Assembly (NCBI GenBank): GCA_902533775.1
Contig: CACANA010000002.1
Span: forward strand, 1-54,478
Reading direction: 5' to 3'
Source of the DNA: an uncultured Pelagibacteraceae bacterium
GTDB lineage: Bacteria; Pseudomonadota; Alphaproteobacteria; Pelagibacterales; Pelagibacteraceae
DNA length: 54,478 bases
The notes beneath the pieces were generated by a model. It made no database searches. It was not told the DNA's origin and worked only from the letters and a program-made list of their open reading frames with translations. A program made the translations under genes and the position numbers. This document shows, piece after piece, positions 1-8,490 of the stretch. Within the stretch, counting starts at the first letter, position 1. Every line of letters starts with the position of its first letter.

Positions 1-807
1 CTGAACGGGAATTTCAAAATTATTGCAATTAATTTGGATACTTTTTGAATAGGTGGTTATAACAGATTTGTTTCTTGATAAATCTCCATAAATAATTATC
101 AAAATAATATAATACATTAATTTTAGCCTACTTAAATCTTTAAAAACATAAGTTATTAATCTATCATCAAAAATGTTTGACTTATTTATCTTATGATGAC
201 CAGCATAATATTTGGTATTAGAACTTAATACCCAATCAGCTTGATATTTTTGACCATCAAAGAAAACATCAAGTTTATTATTTTTCATAAATAAAAAATG
301 CTGAAACCCTTTTAAAACAAATATTATCTTACCAAGTATTTTTTTTATACGTGTATCAATAGAGTGAACAATTTTAGCATCCCAACCAATACCAGCCATT
401 AAAAAAAAATAATTTTTATTTATTTTTATAAGATTAGATTGTTTATAATTATTTGATGTTAAAATATTACAAATATCGTCTACTTTTTTATTTATCGATA
501 ACTCTGCTTGAAGTAAATTGGCTGTTCCAGCCGGTATGTACCCAATTGCAAATTTATCATTAAAATCAAAGTCATTTTTTATCAATTCATTGATAGCAAA
601 TGATACTGATCCATCTCCACCAGCAACTATCAATCTATCATAATTTTTATTTTTAAATTCCAAAAATATTTCTTTCGCCTCTTTTTCAGATTTGGTTTTG
701 AAATAATCTACAGAGTTGTTAATTTTTAATTTTTCATAAATCTTATTTACAAATTTTATTTTTTTCCCTGTTGAAGAATTAAGGTTATAAATCAAACAAT
801 AATGCAT
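1..807 (-). CDS. Diacylglycerol/lipid kinase family protein (YegS/LCB5-type), 3' end missing
   Basis: Partial gene whose 3' end runs off the left edge; 269 codons are visible from an ATG at 807. The N-terminal half shows the DAGK catalytic-domain signature: an AGGDGS nucleotide-binding loop (about residues 61-66) and an IPAGTAN motif (about 95-101). Family members phosphorylate diacylglycerol or sphingoid bases with ATP at the inner membrane. The gene diverges from plcP/agt, and a minus-strand Pho-box-like element lies 68 bases upstream. I infer that it re-phosphorylates diacylglycerol released by the PlcP-type phospholipase, returning it to phosphatidate. Family assignment is firm; the exact substrate is not shown by the sequence. 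Confidence 0.85.
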   Translation of the reverse strand, partial: MHYCLIYNLNSSTGKKIKFVNKIYEKLKINNSVDYFKTKSEKEAKEIFLEFKNKNYDRLIVAGGDGSVSFAINELIKNDFDFNDKFAIGYIPAGTANLLQAELSINKKVDDICNILTSNNYKQSNLIKINKNYFFLMAGIGWDAKIVHSIDTRIKKILGKIIFVLKGFQHFLFMKNNKLDVFFDGQKYQADWVLSSNTKYYAGHHKINKSNIFDDRLITYVFKDLSRLKLMYYIILIIIYGDLSRNKSVITTYSKSIQINCNNFEIPVQ

Positions 808-825
808 AATTTTTTCTTAACTAAT

Positions 826-854
826 TTTTAATAAATCTTTAACATTTCAATGAC
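826..854 (+). promoter_or_regulatory. Candidate PhoB box array facing plcP
   Basis: Three 7-mers at 11-bp period: TTTTAAT (826-832), CTTTAAC (837-843) and CAATGAC (848-854). The known Pho box is CTGTNAY-N4-CTGTNAY; here the middle unit fits at 6 of 7 positions and the last at 5 of 7. The 20 bases 826-845 are identical to the minus-strand bases 16798-16779 upstream of the arsenate operon, which supports a common regulator. The array ends 52 bases before the plcP start. Confidence 0.45.
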
Positions 855-874
855 ATAAGAATTAAATGATTCGA

Positions 875-892
875 GTTACAGTTGTGTTACAA
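875..892 (-). promoter_or_regulatory. Candidate PhoB box facing the diacylglycerol kinase gene
   Basis: Read on the minus strand this is TTGTAAC-ACAA-CTGTAAC, two 7-mers at exactly 11-bp period. The second unit matches CTGTNAY fully and the first at 6 of 7. It ends 67 bases before the kinase ATG, a normal distance for a Pho promoter. It lies between the plus-strand array at 826-854 and plcP, so the two divergent promoters interleave. Confidence 0.6.
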
Positions 893-906
893 AATAGGTT
901 TTTTTA

Positions 907-1713
907 ATGCCTCCGTTATTAAAATATAAGAGTATATTTATATCTGATGTGCATCTTGGCACCAAAGGTTGTCAAGCTAACAAGCTTTTAGAATTTTTTA
1001 AGAATTCAAGATCCGAGAACCTTTATTTAGTTGGAGATATAATCGATGTTTGGGCAATGCAAAAGAGTTTCTATTGGCCTCAAGAGCATAATGATGTCAT
1101 ACAAAAAATATTGAGAAAAGCCAGGCACGGGACAAAAGTATTTTACATAATTGGAAATCATGATGAGGTATTTAGAAAATTTATTCCAATGCATTTAGGT
1201 GATATTAAAATAGTAAATAGAGTTATTCATGAAACGCAGTTAGGAAAAAAATATTTAGTTGTTCATGGTGATGCTTGGGACGGAGTAATGAAATATGCTA
1301 AATGGCTTTCTAAATTAGGAGCTATTGCATATGAATTATTACTTAAAATTAATGTTATTATAAATTTTTTTAGAAAATTGAGAGGTAAAGATTATTGGTC
1401 ATTGGCAAAATTTTTAAAATATAAGGTAAAAAATGCTGTAAAATTTATAGGTGAATATGAAAACACACTTTCTTCATATGCAAAAAGGAAAAAATTTGAT
1501 GGAATAATTTGTGGACACATACATCATGCTGAAAATTTAAATCTTGATGGTGTTAATTATTTAAATTGTGGCGATTGGGTTGAGTCATGTACAGCCTTGG
1601 CAGAAAAATATGATGGAACTTTTGAGATAATTTATTGGGATAAAAAAAGAAACGAATATATTTCAGAAAATATTGATAATAACAGGATCGGTTCATTCAA
1701 AAAAGCATCTTAA
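907..1713 (+). CDS. plcP: PlcP-type phospholipase C (calcineurin-like metallophosphoesterase, often annotated as LpxH-like)
   Basis: 268 residues with all metallophosphoesterase motifs: D14-x-H16, GD at 43-44, GNHDE at 83-87, H120-G-D and GHIHH at 203-207. Such proteins are often labelled UDP-2,3-diacylglucosamine hydrolase. Placement directly before an Agt-type glycosyltransferase, with a three-base gap, and inside a phosphate-stress island identifies it as the PlcP branch. In Sinorhizobium and marine bacteria PlcP cleaves phospholipid head groups under phosphate limitation, leaving diacylglycerol. The protein is cytoplasmic or membrane-associated, without a signal peptide. The ATG at 907 has only a weak upstream AGG, but no other start codon precedes the D-x-H motif. 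LpxH remains the alternative. Confidence 0.8.
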   Translation: MPPLLKYKSIFISDVHLGTKGCQANKLLEFFKNSRSENLYLVGDIIDVWAMQKSFYWPQEHNDVIQKILRKARHGTKVFYIIGNHDEVFRKFIPMHLGDIKIVNRVIHETQLGKKYLVVHGDAWDGVMKYAKWLSKLGAIAYELLLKINVIINFFRKLRGKDYWSLAKFLKYKVKNAVKFIGEYENTLSSYAKRKKFDGIICGHIHHAENLNLDGVNYLNCGDWVESCTALAEKYDGTFEIIYWDKKRNEYISENIDNNRIGSFKKAS

Positions 1714-1716
1714 AGA

Positions 1717-2724
1717 ATGAAAATATTAATTGTTACCGATGCTTATTACCCTCAAGTTAATGGTGTTGTAAGAACTCTCCACGAAACTGGTGAAATTCTT
1801 AAATCACAAGGTCAAACTATTGAATATATTACTCCTCAACAATTTCTTACCATGCCCATGCCAAAATATAATGAAATTAGATTGTCCTTAAATGTTTGGC
1901 CCCGTGTAAGTAACTTAATTAAATCAATTAAACCTGATGCAATACATATTGCAACAGAAGGACCCTTAGGGTTTATGGCACGAAGACATTGCATTAAAAA
2001 TGGCTTAAAATTTACTACAAGTTTTCACACAAGATTTGATAAATACATGAAACTTTATATGCCTATCATTCCAGCTAAATGGTCAGAAAAATTTTTATGC
2101 AATTTTCATAATAAAGCTGAAAGAATTTTAGTAACAACAGAATCTATGCGTGAAGAATTAATTTCTTTAGGTATTGATAACAATAAAATGGTTACATGGA
2201 CCAGAGGAGGTAATCATGGTGCATTTAAAAACCCCATTAAGAAAGACTTACCTTATAAAAGACCTATATGGATATATGTTGGAAGAGTTGCTGTTGAAAA
2301 AAATATCAAAGCATTTTTAGATTTAGATCTTGAAGGTACTAAAATTATAATTGGTAAAGGTCCTGATTTAAACAATTTAAAAAAAAAGTTTCCAAAAGAC
2401 ATTTTTTTAGGTGAGAAAACAAATGGAGAATTAGCTTCTCATTTTGCATCATCTGATGTTTTTGTATTTCCAAGTAAAACAGATACGTTTGGTATAGTTG
2501 TCTTAGAGTCTTTAAATTGTGGCACACCAGTCGCAGCTTACCCTGTACCGGGACCTAAAGATATATTAGGGGGTACTAATATTGATACTTTAGATAATGA
2601 TTTGAAAACCTCTGCTTTAAAAGCTTTGAAGGTAAGTCGTCAAGATTGTCTTGATTTTGCAAAAAAATATTCTTGGGAGGAAACGGCAAAAATATTTTTT
2701 GAAAATATTTCACCTAATAATTAA
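1717..2724 (+). CDS. agt: GT4-family diacylglycerol glycosyltransferase (Agt-like)
   Basis: 335 residues with a GT-B fold: N-terminal Rossmann half starting MKILIVTDAYYPQVNG, linker glycines at 164-165, donor-side VGRVAVEKN (188-196) and SKTDTFGIVVLE (253-264). The last fills the E-x7-E position, but the first Glu is replaced, which is worth noting. The gene follows plcP after three bases, so the two are almost certainly one transcript. Agt enzymes in Agrobacterium and SAR11 relatives add sugars to diacylglycerol to make glycolipids that replace phospholipids when phosphate is scarce. The sugar donor (UDP-glucose, galactose or glucuronate) cannot be read from the sequence. Function is inferred from family and pairing. 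Confidence 0.8.
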   Translation: MKILIVTDAYYPQVNGVVRTLHETGEILKSQGQTIEYITPQQFLTMPMPKYNEIRLSLNVWPRVSNLIKSIKPDAIHIATEGPLGFMARRHCIKNGLKFTTSFHTRFDKYMKLYMPIIPAKWSEKFLCNFHNKAERILVTTESMREELISLGIDNNKMVTWTRGGNHGAFKNPIKKDLPYKRPIWIYVGRVAVEKNIKAFLDLDLEGTKIIIGKGPDLNNLKKKFPKDIFLGEKTNGELASHFASSDVFVFPSKTDTFGIVVLESLNCGTPVAAYPVPGPKDILGGTNIDTLDNDLKTSALKALKVSRQDCLDFAKKYSWEETAKIFFENISPNN

Positions 2725-2758
2725 AGACAATATACATTACATTTGTTAAAACATATCC

Positions 2759-3907
2759 ATGTTTTGGGCAGAGTTGATACTTATAGTTATAATAATCATT
2801 TTATTATATTTTTTATTTAAAAAAAATATTAAGCCAGAAAACACAGCACCAGTTGTAAACAAGACTAATAAGGATGATTTAGGAAAAAGAGTAATTATTG
2901 AAGAATTAGAAGATCAATTCTTTGCTTTAGATAAATATAATTTAATCAAATATCTAAACAAAAGTGCAAAACAACGTTTTGGAGAAAACTTAATTGATAA
3001 AAATATTTCAAGTGTAATAAGAGATACAAAATTATTAGAAACGATTGAAGAGGCTATCAAAGATCAAACTACAAAAAATGTCAATGTAGAAATAAATTTA
3101 CCATCTTATCAACTTTACAAAATCTATGTTATTCCTGGTCCGACCTATTTGTTTCCAGAAATAAACTCTGTCGTATTGTTTCTAAAAGATTTTACAGAAA
3201 TAACAAAAGCACAAAAACTAAAAACTGATTTTGTTGCAAATGTGAGTCATGAATTAAGAACACCTTTAGTTTCGATTAAAGGTTCTTTAGAAACTATTCT
3301 TGGACCAGCTTCAAAAGACCAAGAGGCGCAAAAAAAATTTATGTCTATCATGTCTGATCAAGTATTAAGAATGGAAAACCTAATCAATGATTTATTGATT
3401 TTAAGTAGAATAGAATTGGAAGAACATATCAAGCCTAATAAAATTGTGAGCTTAAATGATCTTTTTACAAATATTAAAAGTAACTTTGAATTAATTCTTA
3501 AAAAAAAGAAAATCAATTTACATATTGAACTTATGGAACCAACCTTAGTTTTTGGTGATAATGATAAATTGTTAACTGTATTTTCAAATTTAATTGATAA
3601 TTCAATTAAATATTCACAAGATGGAAAAAATATATACGTAAAAAGTCAAAATAGTGAAGGTAAATTAATTGATAAAAATATTGCCATTAGCATTAAAGAT
3701 GAAGGTGTCGGAATACCTCACCAGCTAATTCCAAGAATAACTGAGAGATTTTTTAGAGTAGATACAGAAAAAAGTAAAAAGGTTGGTGGTACAGGTTTAG
3801 GTTTAGCTATAATGAAACATATTATATCTCAACACAGAGGTGACTATGAAATTCTCAGTAAAGTTAATGAAGGTACTGAAATTAAGATATATCTTCCAAC
3901 AAAATAA
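2759..3907 (+). CDS. phoR: Phosphate-regulon sensor histidine kinase PhoR
   Basis: 382 residues. One N-terminal membrane helix (about 4-20) is followed at once by a cytoplasmic PAS-like region (about 45-150), a HisKA domain with NVSHELRTPL (phospho-accepting H164) and an HATPase domain with N-box NLIDNSIKYS, DEGVGIP and GGTGLGLAI. The lack of a periplasmic domain fits PhoR, which senses phosphate through the PstSCAB-PhoU complex. Its partner phoB lies 6 kb downstream, after pst and phoU, rather than adjacent as in E. coli. The gene follows agt after 34 bases and may be co-transcribed with the lipid-remodelling pair. Confidence 0.88.
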   Translation: MFWAELILIVIIIILLYFLFKKNIKPENTAPVVNKTNKDDLGKRVIIEELEDQFFALDKYNLIKYLNKSAKQRFGENLIDKNISSVIRDTKLLETIEEAIKDQTTKNVNVEINLPSYQLYKIYVIPGPTYLFPEINSVVLFLKDFTEITKAQKLKTDFVANVSHELRTPLVSIKGSLETILGPASKDQEAQKKFMSIMSDQVLRMENLINDLLILSRIELEEHIKPNKIVSLNDLFTNIKSNFELILKKKKINLHIELMEPTLVFGDNDKLLTVFSNLIDNSIKYSQDGKNIYVKSQNSEGKLIDKNIAISIKDEGVGIPHQLIPRITERFFRVDTEKSKKVGGTGLGLAIMKHIISQHRGDYEILSKVNEGTEIKIYLPTK

Positions 3908-3941
3908 TTAATTTAAAAAATTGTTTAAAATTAACTCTTAT

Positions 3942-3971
3942 TCAACCAAGATTTAACAAATCTTTTGTTGA
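3942..3971 (+). other. Interrupted inverted repeat after phoR
   Basis: TCAAC (3942-3946) and AAGATTT (3948-3954) pair with AAATCTT (3958-3964) and GTTGA (3967-3971), leaving a three-base loop and a 1/2-base internal bulge. It sits between phoR and the next gene. No T-run follows, so it is not a standard intrinsic terminator; an RNA-processing hairpin or weak terminator is possible. Confidence 0.4.
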
Positions 3972-4001
3972 TTCGTATCTTAGTTTATTTAAAATTAGTT
4001 T

Positions 4002-4610
4002 ATGATTAAGATATTACATAGTATTTTAATTATTATTTTTTTTTTAATGTCGATCATTACTAAAAGTAATGCATCTGATATTTCTACAATTTTAAGAAAC
4101 CAGCAATTAACTGTTTTTGATATTGGTATCTTTAGATTACAGGAAGACTTAAAAAGTGCATATCCTGAAATAAAAAAACATAAAGATGTACCATACGAAG
4201 ATATATATATAGATGTTCTCAGTTCCTATTGGAGAAATACAGTAGATTTAATTGTTTCAATTCCAGTAAATGAAAATTTAAAAAAAGAGAACTACATGTC
4301 AGATTCATTGAGATGTCGAAACATATTTAATTCTGTTAGAGATCATTTACTGAGAAATGAAAATATGAGTAATTATAGGTTTACTATGGCGACAAGCTAT
4401 TTAACATCTATTTTTTCTACTCCTACTAGTTGGCCAAAATGGCGTTATGACCAAAGTGTTCTTGAGGAATTAGTTAATTTGGTAAAACTGGAAGTTGTCT
4501 TAAGACCAACCCCAGATCTTGCTTTTAAGGATAACGTAAATCCAGTTTCATGCAAAGGTGGTCTAGAAACTGAAAATAGTGAGATTATTGTCTCAATGAA
4601 ATACAACTAA
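4002..4610 (+). CDS. Secreted protein of unknown function between phoR and pstS
   Basis: 202 residues with a clear signal peptide: hydrophobic core at about 4-19 and a likely cleavage after SNA at about 22-24, so a periplasmic protein is predicted. I do not recognise the mature domain. It is mostly polar, rich in Trp and Tyr towards the C-terminal half, and the mature part has two cysteines (in SLRCRN and PVSCKGG) that could form a disulfide. The gene lies between the sensor kinase and the pstS promoter, so a role in phosphate sensing or scavenging is possible, but only position supports this. I see no Pho box directly upstream. Confidence 0.75.
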   Translation: MIKILHSILIIIFFLMSIITKSNASDISTILRNQQLTVFDIGIFRLQEDLKSAYPEIKKHKDVPYEDIYIDVLSSYWRNTVDLIVSIPVNENLKKENYMSDSLRCRNIFNSVRDHLLRNENMSNYRFTMATSYLTSIFSTPTSWPKWRYDQSVLEELVNLVKLEVVLRPTPDLAFKDNVNPVSCKGGLETENSEIIVSMKYN

Positions 4611-4620
4611 AAAGTTAGGT

Positions 4621-4649
4621 TTTTAACAAAACTGTAATAATTCTGTAAT
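4621..4649 (+). promoter_or_regulatory. Pho box array upstream of pstS
   Basis: Three 7-mers at 11-bp period: TTTTAAC (4621-4627), CTGTAAT (4632-4638) and CTGTAAT (4643-4649). The last two match the CTGTNAY-N4-CTGTNAY consensus perfectly. The array ends 70 bases before the pstS ATG, and the A+T-rich CAATAAAT at 4660-4667 sits where a -10 element is expected. This is the best-supported PhoB site in the window. Confidence 0.85.
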
Positions 4650-4719
4650 ATTAAAGATTCAATAAATTTATACGAGTCAGGCATCTTTTAATTAATAAAT
4701 AACGAAAGGATTAAAGATA

Positions 4720-5751
4720 ATGAAAAAACTAACTATAGTGATTGCTTCTTTAGTTGCTCTATCAATAGCAACTGTTGCTCAAGCAAGAGATCAAATTAAG
4801 ATAGTTGGTTCGTCTACAGTATTCCCTTACGCGACTGTTGTTGCTGAAAGATTTGGTGGTTCAGGATTCAAAACTCCTGTAATCGAGTCGACTGGTACTG
4901 GTGGAGGAGCTAAACTATTCTGTGCTGGTGTTGGTGAGCAACATCCAGATATTACAAATGCATCAAGAGCTATGAAAGACAAAGAGAAAGCCCTATGTAA
5001 GAAAAATGGTGTAAATGATATTGTTGAGATCGTAATTGGTAACGATGGTATTACATTAGCTTACAGCAAAGATGCAAAACCAGTAAACTTTACTAAAGAA
5101 CAATTATATTTAGCATTAGCTGCTCATACAGTAGTTGATGGTAAGTTAGTTCCAAATATTTATAAAACTTGGGACCAAATTGACCCTAGCTTACCAAAAC
5201 AAAAAATTTCAGTAATGATCCCACCAGGAACATCAGGAACTAGAGATGCTTGGAATTCTTTAGTAATGAAAAAAGGTATGACTAAAGAAGCTAAAGCTCT
5301 TTATAAAGCTGGTTATGAGGCTGGAAATAAAAAATACAAAAAACCAGAAAAACTTTACAGAGAAGATGGAGCTGCTATTGAAGTAGGAGAAAACGATAGT
5401 TTAATCATCCAAAAGTTAACTCAAGATAAAGATATGTTTGGTTTCTTTGGTTTCAGCTATTTCTTAGCTGCTAAAGATAAATTACAAGCTGCTAGCATAG
5501 ATGGTGGACAACCCTCTCTAGCGAGTATTCAAGACTACAGTTATGCAGTTGCAAGACCATTATTTTTCTATGTGAAAAAAGCTCACGTTGGAGTAATCCC
5601 AGGATTACATGAGTTTGTGAAAGAATTCACAACTAAGAAAGCTATTGGAAAAGGTGGTTACTTAGCAGATATTGGTTTAGTTCCATTAGACTCTAAGTTA
5701 TATAAAACAACTAGAACTAATGCTACGAAGCTAGTTGCTATGGGTAATTAA
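4720..5751 (+). CDS. pstS: Phosphate ABC transporter substrate-binding protein PstS
   Basis: 343 residues with a typical Sec signal peptide (hydrophobic 5-18, cleavage after AQA at 20-22). The mature protein begins with the PstS signatures IVGSSTVFPYA and ESTGTGGGAKLF, and MIPPGTSGTRDAW follows in the second lobe; these residues bind phosphate. It captures phosphate in the periplasm for PstCAB. The start has a good Shine-Dalgarno (GAAAGGA, 4703-4709). A Pho box lies upstream and a strong terminator downstream, so pstS can be transcribed alone at high level. Its codon and base use is somewhat richer in G+C than its neighbours, as expected of a very highly expressed gene. Confidence 0.95.
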   Translation: MKKLTIVIASLVALSIATVAQARDQIKIVGSSTVFPYATVVAERFGGSGFKTPVIESTGTGGGAKLFCAGVGEQHPDITNASRAMKDKEKALCKKNGVNDIVEIVIGNDGITLAYSKDAKPVNFTKEQLYLALAAHTVVDGKLVPNIYKTWDQIDPSLPKQKISVMIPPGTSGTRDAWNSLVMKKGMTKEAKALYKAGYEAGNKKYKKPEKLYREDGAAIEVGENDSLIIQKLTQDKDMFGFFGFSYFLAAKDKLQAASIDGGQPSLASIQDYSYAVARPLFFYVKKAHVGVIPGLHEFVKEFTTKKAIGKGGYLADIGLVPLDSKLYKTTRTNATKLVAMGN

Positions 5752-5774
5752 TTATTACTCTGTTAACAAATAAT

Positions 5775-5807
5775 TAAAAAAGGGGTCTTTTTAGACCCCT
5801 TTTTTTT
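5775..5807 (+). terminator. Rho-independent terminator between pstS and pstC
   Basis: Perfect stem GGGGTCT (5782-5788) / AGACCCC (5793-5799) with a TTTT loop, flanked by an A-run before and eight T's after. It lies inside the pst operon. Partial read-through would leave the soluble binding protein far more abundant than the membrane subunits. Confidence 0.93.
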
Positions 5808-5842
5808 GAAATAAGAGTAAAGTCCTCAATAAAGGAGATTCT

Positions 5843-7228
5843 TTGAACTTAATATTGTTTACATTTATTGTTCTTCTGGGTTTCACAAGTTATTATTTTG
5901 GACGTAGAAAAGCATATACAATTCAATCTACAAATAAAAGATTAACTGCATTACCACAATTTTATGGTTATTATCTTGCAATTTGGTGTGCAATACCAGC
6001 TTTTATAATTTTTTCTTTATGGGCAATTTTTGAGCCCACAATTGTAAAATTATTAATCTTAAGTGATTATTCAAATCAAGGCTATCTTGATGATGAATTA
6101 AATTTAATTTACGAAAAAACAAAAGCATTGTCTCGAGGACAATTTACTGGAGAAATTACACCTTTTATTGAGGCTTCAGCTGAAAAATATTTAAGTCTTC
6201 GATCAATAGCTCAAAGTTCAAAAGCTGTTATAGTATTATCTATAATTATTGCCTCTGTTGCTTACGCTTATAAAAAAATTTCATCTAATTCTAGAACAAG
6301 AGAACCAGTTGAAAAATTTTTGAAAGCAGTTTTATTTACAGCTTCTTTAGCTGCAATATTAACTACTGTTGGAATAGTATTTTCACTTATATTTCAAACT
6401 ATAGATTTTTTTAAAGTAATTCCATTATTTGATTTTGTCTTTGGAACTCATTGGTATCCTGCAAAAGCTTTTGTTAGAGATTCTTCAGAGGCTTTAGATC
6501 CGACAATGTACTCCGATACTTTTGGAGCAGTCCCTATTTTTGCTGGTACTTTTTTTATTGCTTTCATAGCTATGTGTGTTGCTATTCCTATTGGACTAAT
6601 GAGTGGAATTTATTTGGCTGAGTATGCATCAGTTAAAGTTAGACAATACGCAAAACCTTTAATTGAAATTTTAGCTGGTATACCAACAGTTGTTTATGGA
6701 TTTTTTGCTGCTCTAACAGTTGGACCTTTTTTAAAGGAAATAGGTAATAGCATGGGTTTAGACGTTTCAGCTGAAAGCGCTTTAGCGGCAGGCGGAGTAA
6801 TGGGCATTATGATTATACCATTCATTTCAAGTTTAAGTGACGATGTGATTACAAGTGTACCTCAAAGTTTAAGAGATGGAAGTTATGCCATGGGAGCAAC
6901 CAAATCAGAAACAATAAAAAAAGTTATTTTTCCTGCAGCATTGCCTGGTATAGTTGGATCTATTTTGCTTGGTGTTTCAAGAGCAATTGGAGAAACAATG
7001 ATAGTTGTTATGGCCTCTGGTTTAGCTGCTAATTTAACTTTAAATCCATTAGAATCTACTTCAACAATTACAGCGCAAATTGTTGTAATATTAATTGGAG
7101 ATCAAGCTTTTGGCGACCCAAAAACGCAAGCTGCATTTGCTTTAGGTATGTCATTATTTTTAGTAACGCTCTGTTTGAATATTGTGGCCTTAAGAGTAGT
7201 TAAAAAATATAGAGAAAAATATGAATAA
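5843..7228 (+). CDS. pstC: Phosphate ABC transporter permease PstC
   Basis: 461 residues, longer than the E. coli protein (about 320) because of an extended N-terminal part with two extra helices and a periplasmic loop, as in other alphaproteobacterial PstC proteins. The conserved permease core is C-terminal, with the EIL-AGIPTVVYG segment and the ATP-subunit contact loop GATKSETIKKVIFPAALPGI. The start is TTG at 5843, chosen because a strong AAAGGAG (5831-5837) lies at the right spacing and no ATG is nearby. It overlaps pstA by eight bases. With PstA it forms the membrane channel. Confidence 0.93.
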   Translation: MNLILFTFIVLLGFTSYYFGRRKAYTIQSTNKRLTALPQFYGYYLAIWCAIPAFIIFSLWAIFEPTIVKLLILSDYSNQGYLDDELNLIYEKTKALSRGQFTGEITPFIEASAEKYLSLRSIAQSSKAVIVLSIIIASVAYAYKKISSNSRTREPVEKFLKAVLFTASLAAILTTVGIVFSLIFQTIDFFKVIPLFDFVFGTHWYPAKAFVRDSSEALDPTMYSDTFGAVPIFAGTFFIAFIAMCVAIPIGLMSGIYLAEYASVKVRQYAKPLIEILAGIPTVVYGFFAALTVGPFLKEIGNSMGLDVSAESALAAGGVMGIMIIPFISSLSDDVITSVPQSLRDGSYAMGATKSETIKKVIFPAALPGIVGSILLGVSRAIGETMIVVMASGLAANLTLNPLESTSTITAQIVVILIGDQAFGDPKTQAAFALGMSLFLVTLCLNIVALRVVKKYREKYE

Positions 7229-8489
7229 AAATAAAGAACAATTATTAAATAAAAGATATAAAGCTGAAAAGAGATTTCGATTATACGGTCAAAGTGCAAT
7301 TTTTATGGCACTTTTATTTTTAACAATCTTTATTTTTAAAATTTTTTCGACAGGCTATTCAGCCTTTCAAAAAACTTGGCTTATTGTTCCAGTTACTTTT
7401 GATACTGAATTAATGATGTTAGAGCAAAATCCTTCTAAAGAGGATTTAAAAGATGCTGATTATTACGATATAGCATTAAAATCAATGGCTGATTTGGATC
7501 CAAATGCTAATGAGGATCAAGAAAATGAGCTGAAGAGAATGGTCTCTTACTTTTTCGAAAGAGAGATTAAAAGGGAACTTTTAAACGACCCTTCATTAAT
7601 TGGAAAAACTAAAGATGTTTATTTAACTGCCTCAGATGATTTAGATCAAGTATTTAAAGGCAATTATCCAAGAGATTTACCTGAAGATCAAAGAAGAGTT
7701 ACGGATTATCAATTAAAAATTTTTGATCAACTTGTAGAACTAGGAAAAGTTGAAAGTAAATTCAATTTAAGTTTTTTTACATATCCTGATTCAAGAGAAG
7801 CTGAATTAGCTGGTATAGCAAGTTCATTTATGGGATCAATATTTTCTATACTTGTTTGTTTAATGATAGCTTTTCCTGTAGCAGTTCTAGCAGCTATTTA
7901 TTTAGAGGAATTTGCTCCTAAAAACAGATTTACTGATTTTATTGAGGTAAATATAAATAATTTAGCAGCAGTACCTTCAATTGTTTTTGGTCTTTTAGGA
8001 CTGGGTATTTTACTTGCTGTATTTCAATTACCTAGGTCAACACCTCTAGTCGGTGGAATAACTTTATCGTTGATGACTTTACCAACAATTATTATTGCTT
8101 GTAGAGCATCTTTAAAAGCAGTTCCTCCAAGTATAAGAGAGGCAGCACTTGCAATGGGTGCTAGTAAAATGCAAACTACAATGCATCATACAGTTCCGTT
8201 ATCTATGCCAGGGACTTTATCCGGTACAATAATTGGTTTGGCCCAAGCTTTAGGCGAAACCGCACCTTTGATATTGATTGGCATGGTGGCTTTTGTAAAT
8301 ACAATACCAGGATCTCCTTTAGATCCAGCTGCAAGTTTGCCAGTGCAAATTTATATTTGGGCAGAGAGCGCTGAAAGAGGTTTTGTCGAGAAAGTTTCTG
8401 CCTGTATTATGGTTCTATTAGGATTTTTAATTATCATGAACTTATTTGCACAAATAATTAGACATAAATTTGAAAAAAAATGGAGTTAA
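7221..8489 (+). CDS. pstA: Phosphate ABC transporter permease PstA
   Basis: 422 residues. An N-terminal helix (about 24-46) is followed by a large periplasmic segment (about 50-190), then the transport core with [14 protein letters not shown] and the ATPase-contact loop [19 protein letters not shown]. The N-terminal extension is longer than in enteric PstA but usual for this lineage. It begins inside the end of pstC and stops one base before pstB, so the three are translationally coupled. Confidence 0.93.
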   Translation: MNKNKEQLLNKRYKAEKRFRLYGQSAIFMALLFLTIFIFKIFSTGYSAFQKTWLIVPVTFDTELMMLEQNPSKEDLKDADYYDIALKSMADLDPNANEDQENELKRMVSYFFEREIKRELLNDPSLIGKTKDVYLTASDDLDQVFKGNYPRDLPEDQRRVTDYQLKIFDQLVELGKVESKFNLSFFTYPDSREAELAGIASSFMGSIFSILVCLMIAFPVAVLAAIYLEEFAPKNRFTDFIEVNINNLAAVPSIVFGLLGLGILLAVFQLPRSTPLVGGITLSLMTLPTIIIACRASLKAVPPSIREAALAMGASKMQTTMHHTVPLSMPGTLSGTIIGLAQALGETAPLILIGMVAFVNTIPGSPLDPAASLPVQIYIWAESAERGFVEKVSACIMVLLGFLIIMNLFAQIIRHKFEKKWS

Positions 8490-8490
8490 G

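Noticed and set aside
8470..8490. Upstream ATG for pstB
   Set aside because: It adds seven non-conserved residues inside pstA; the ATG at 8491 has the better ribosome site.
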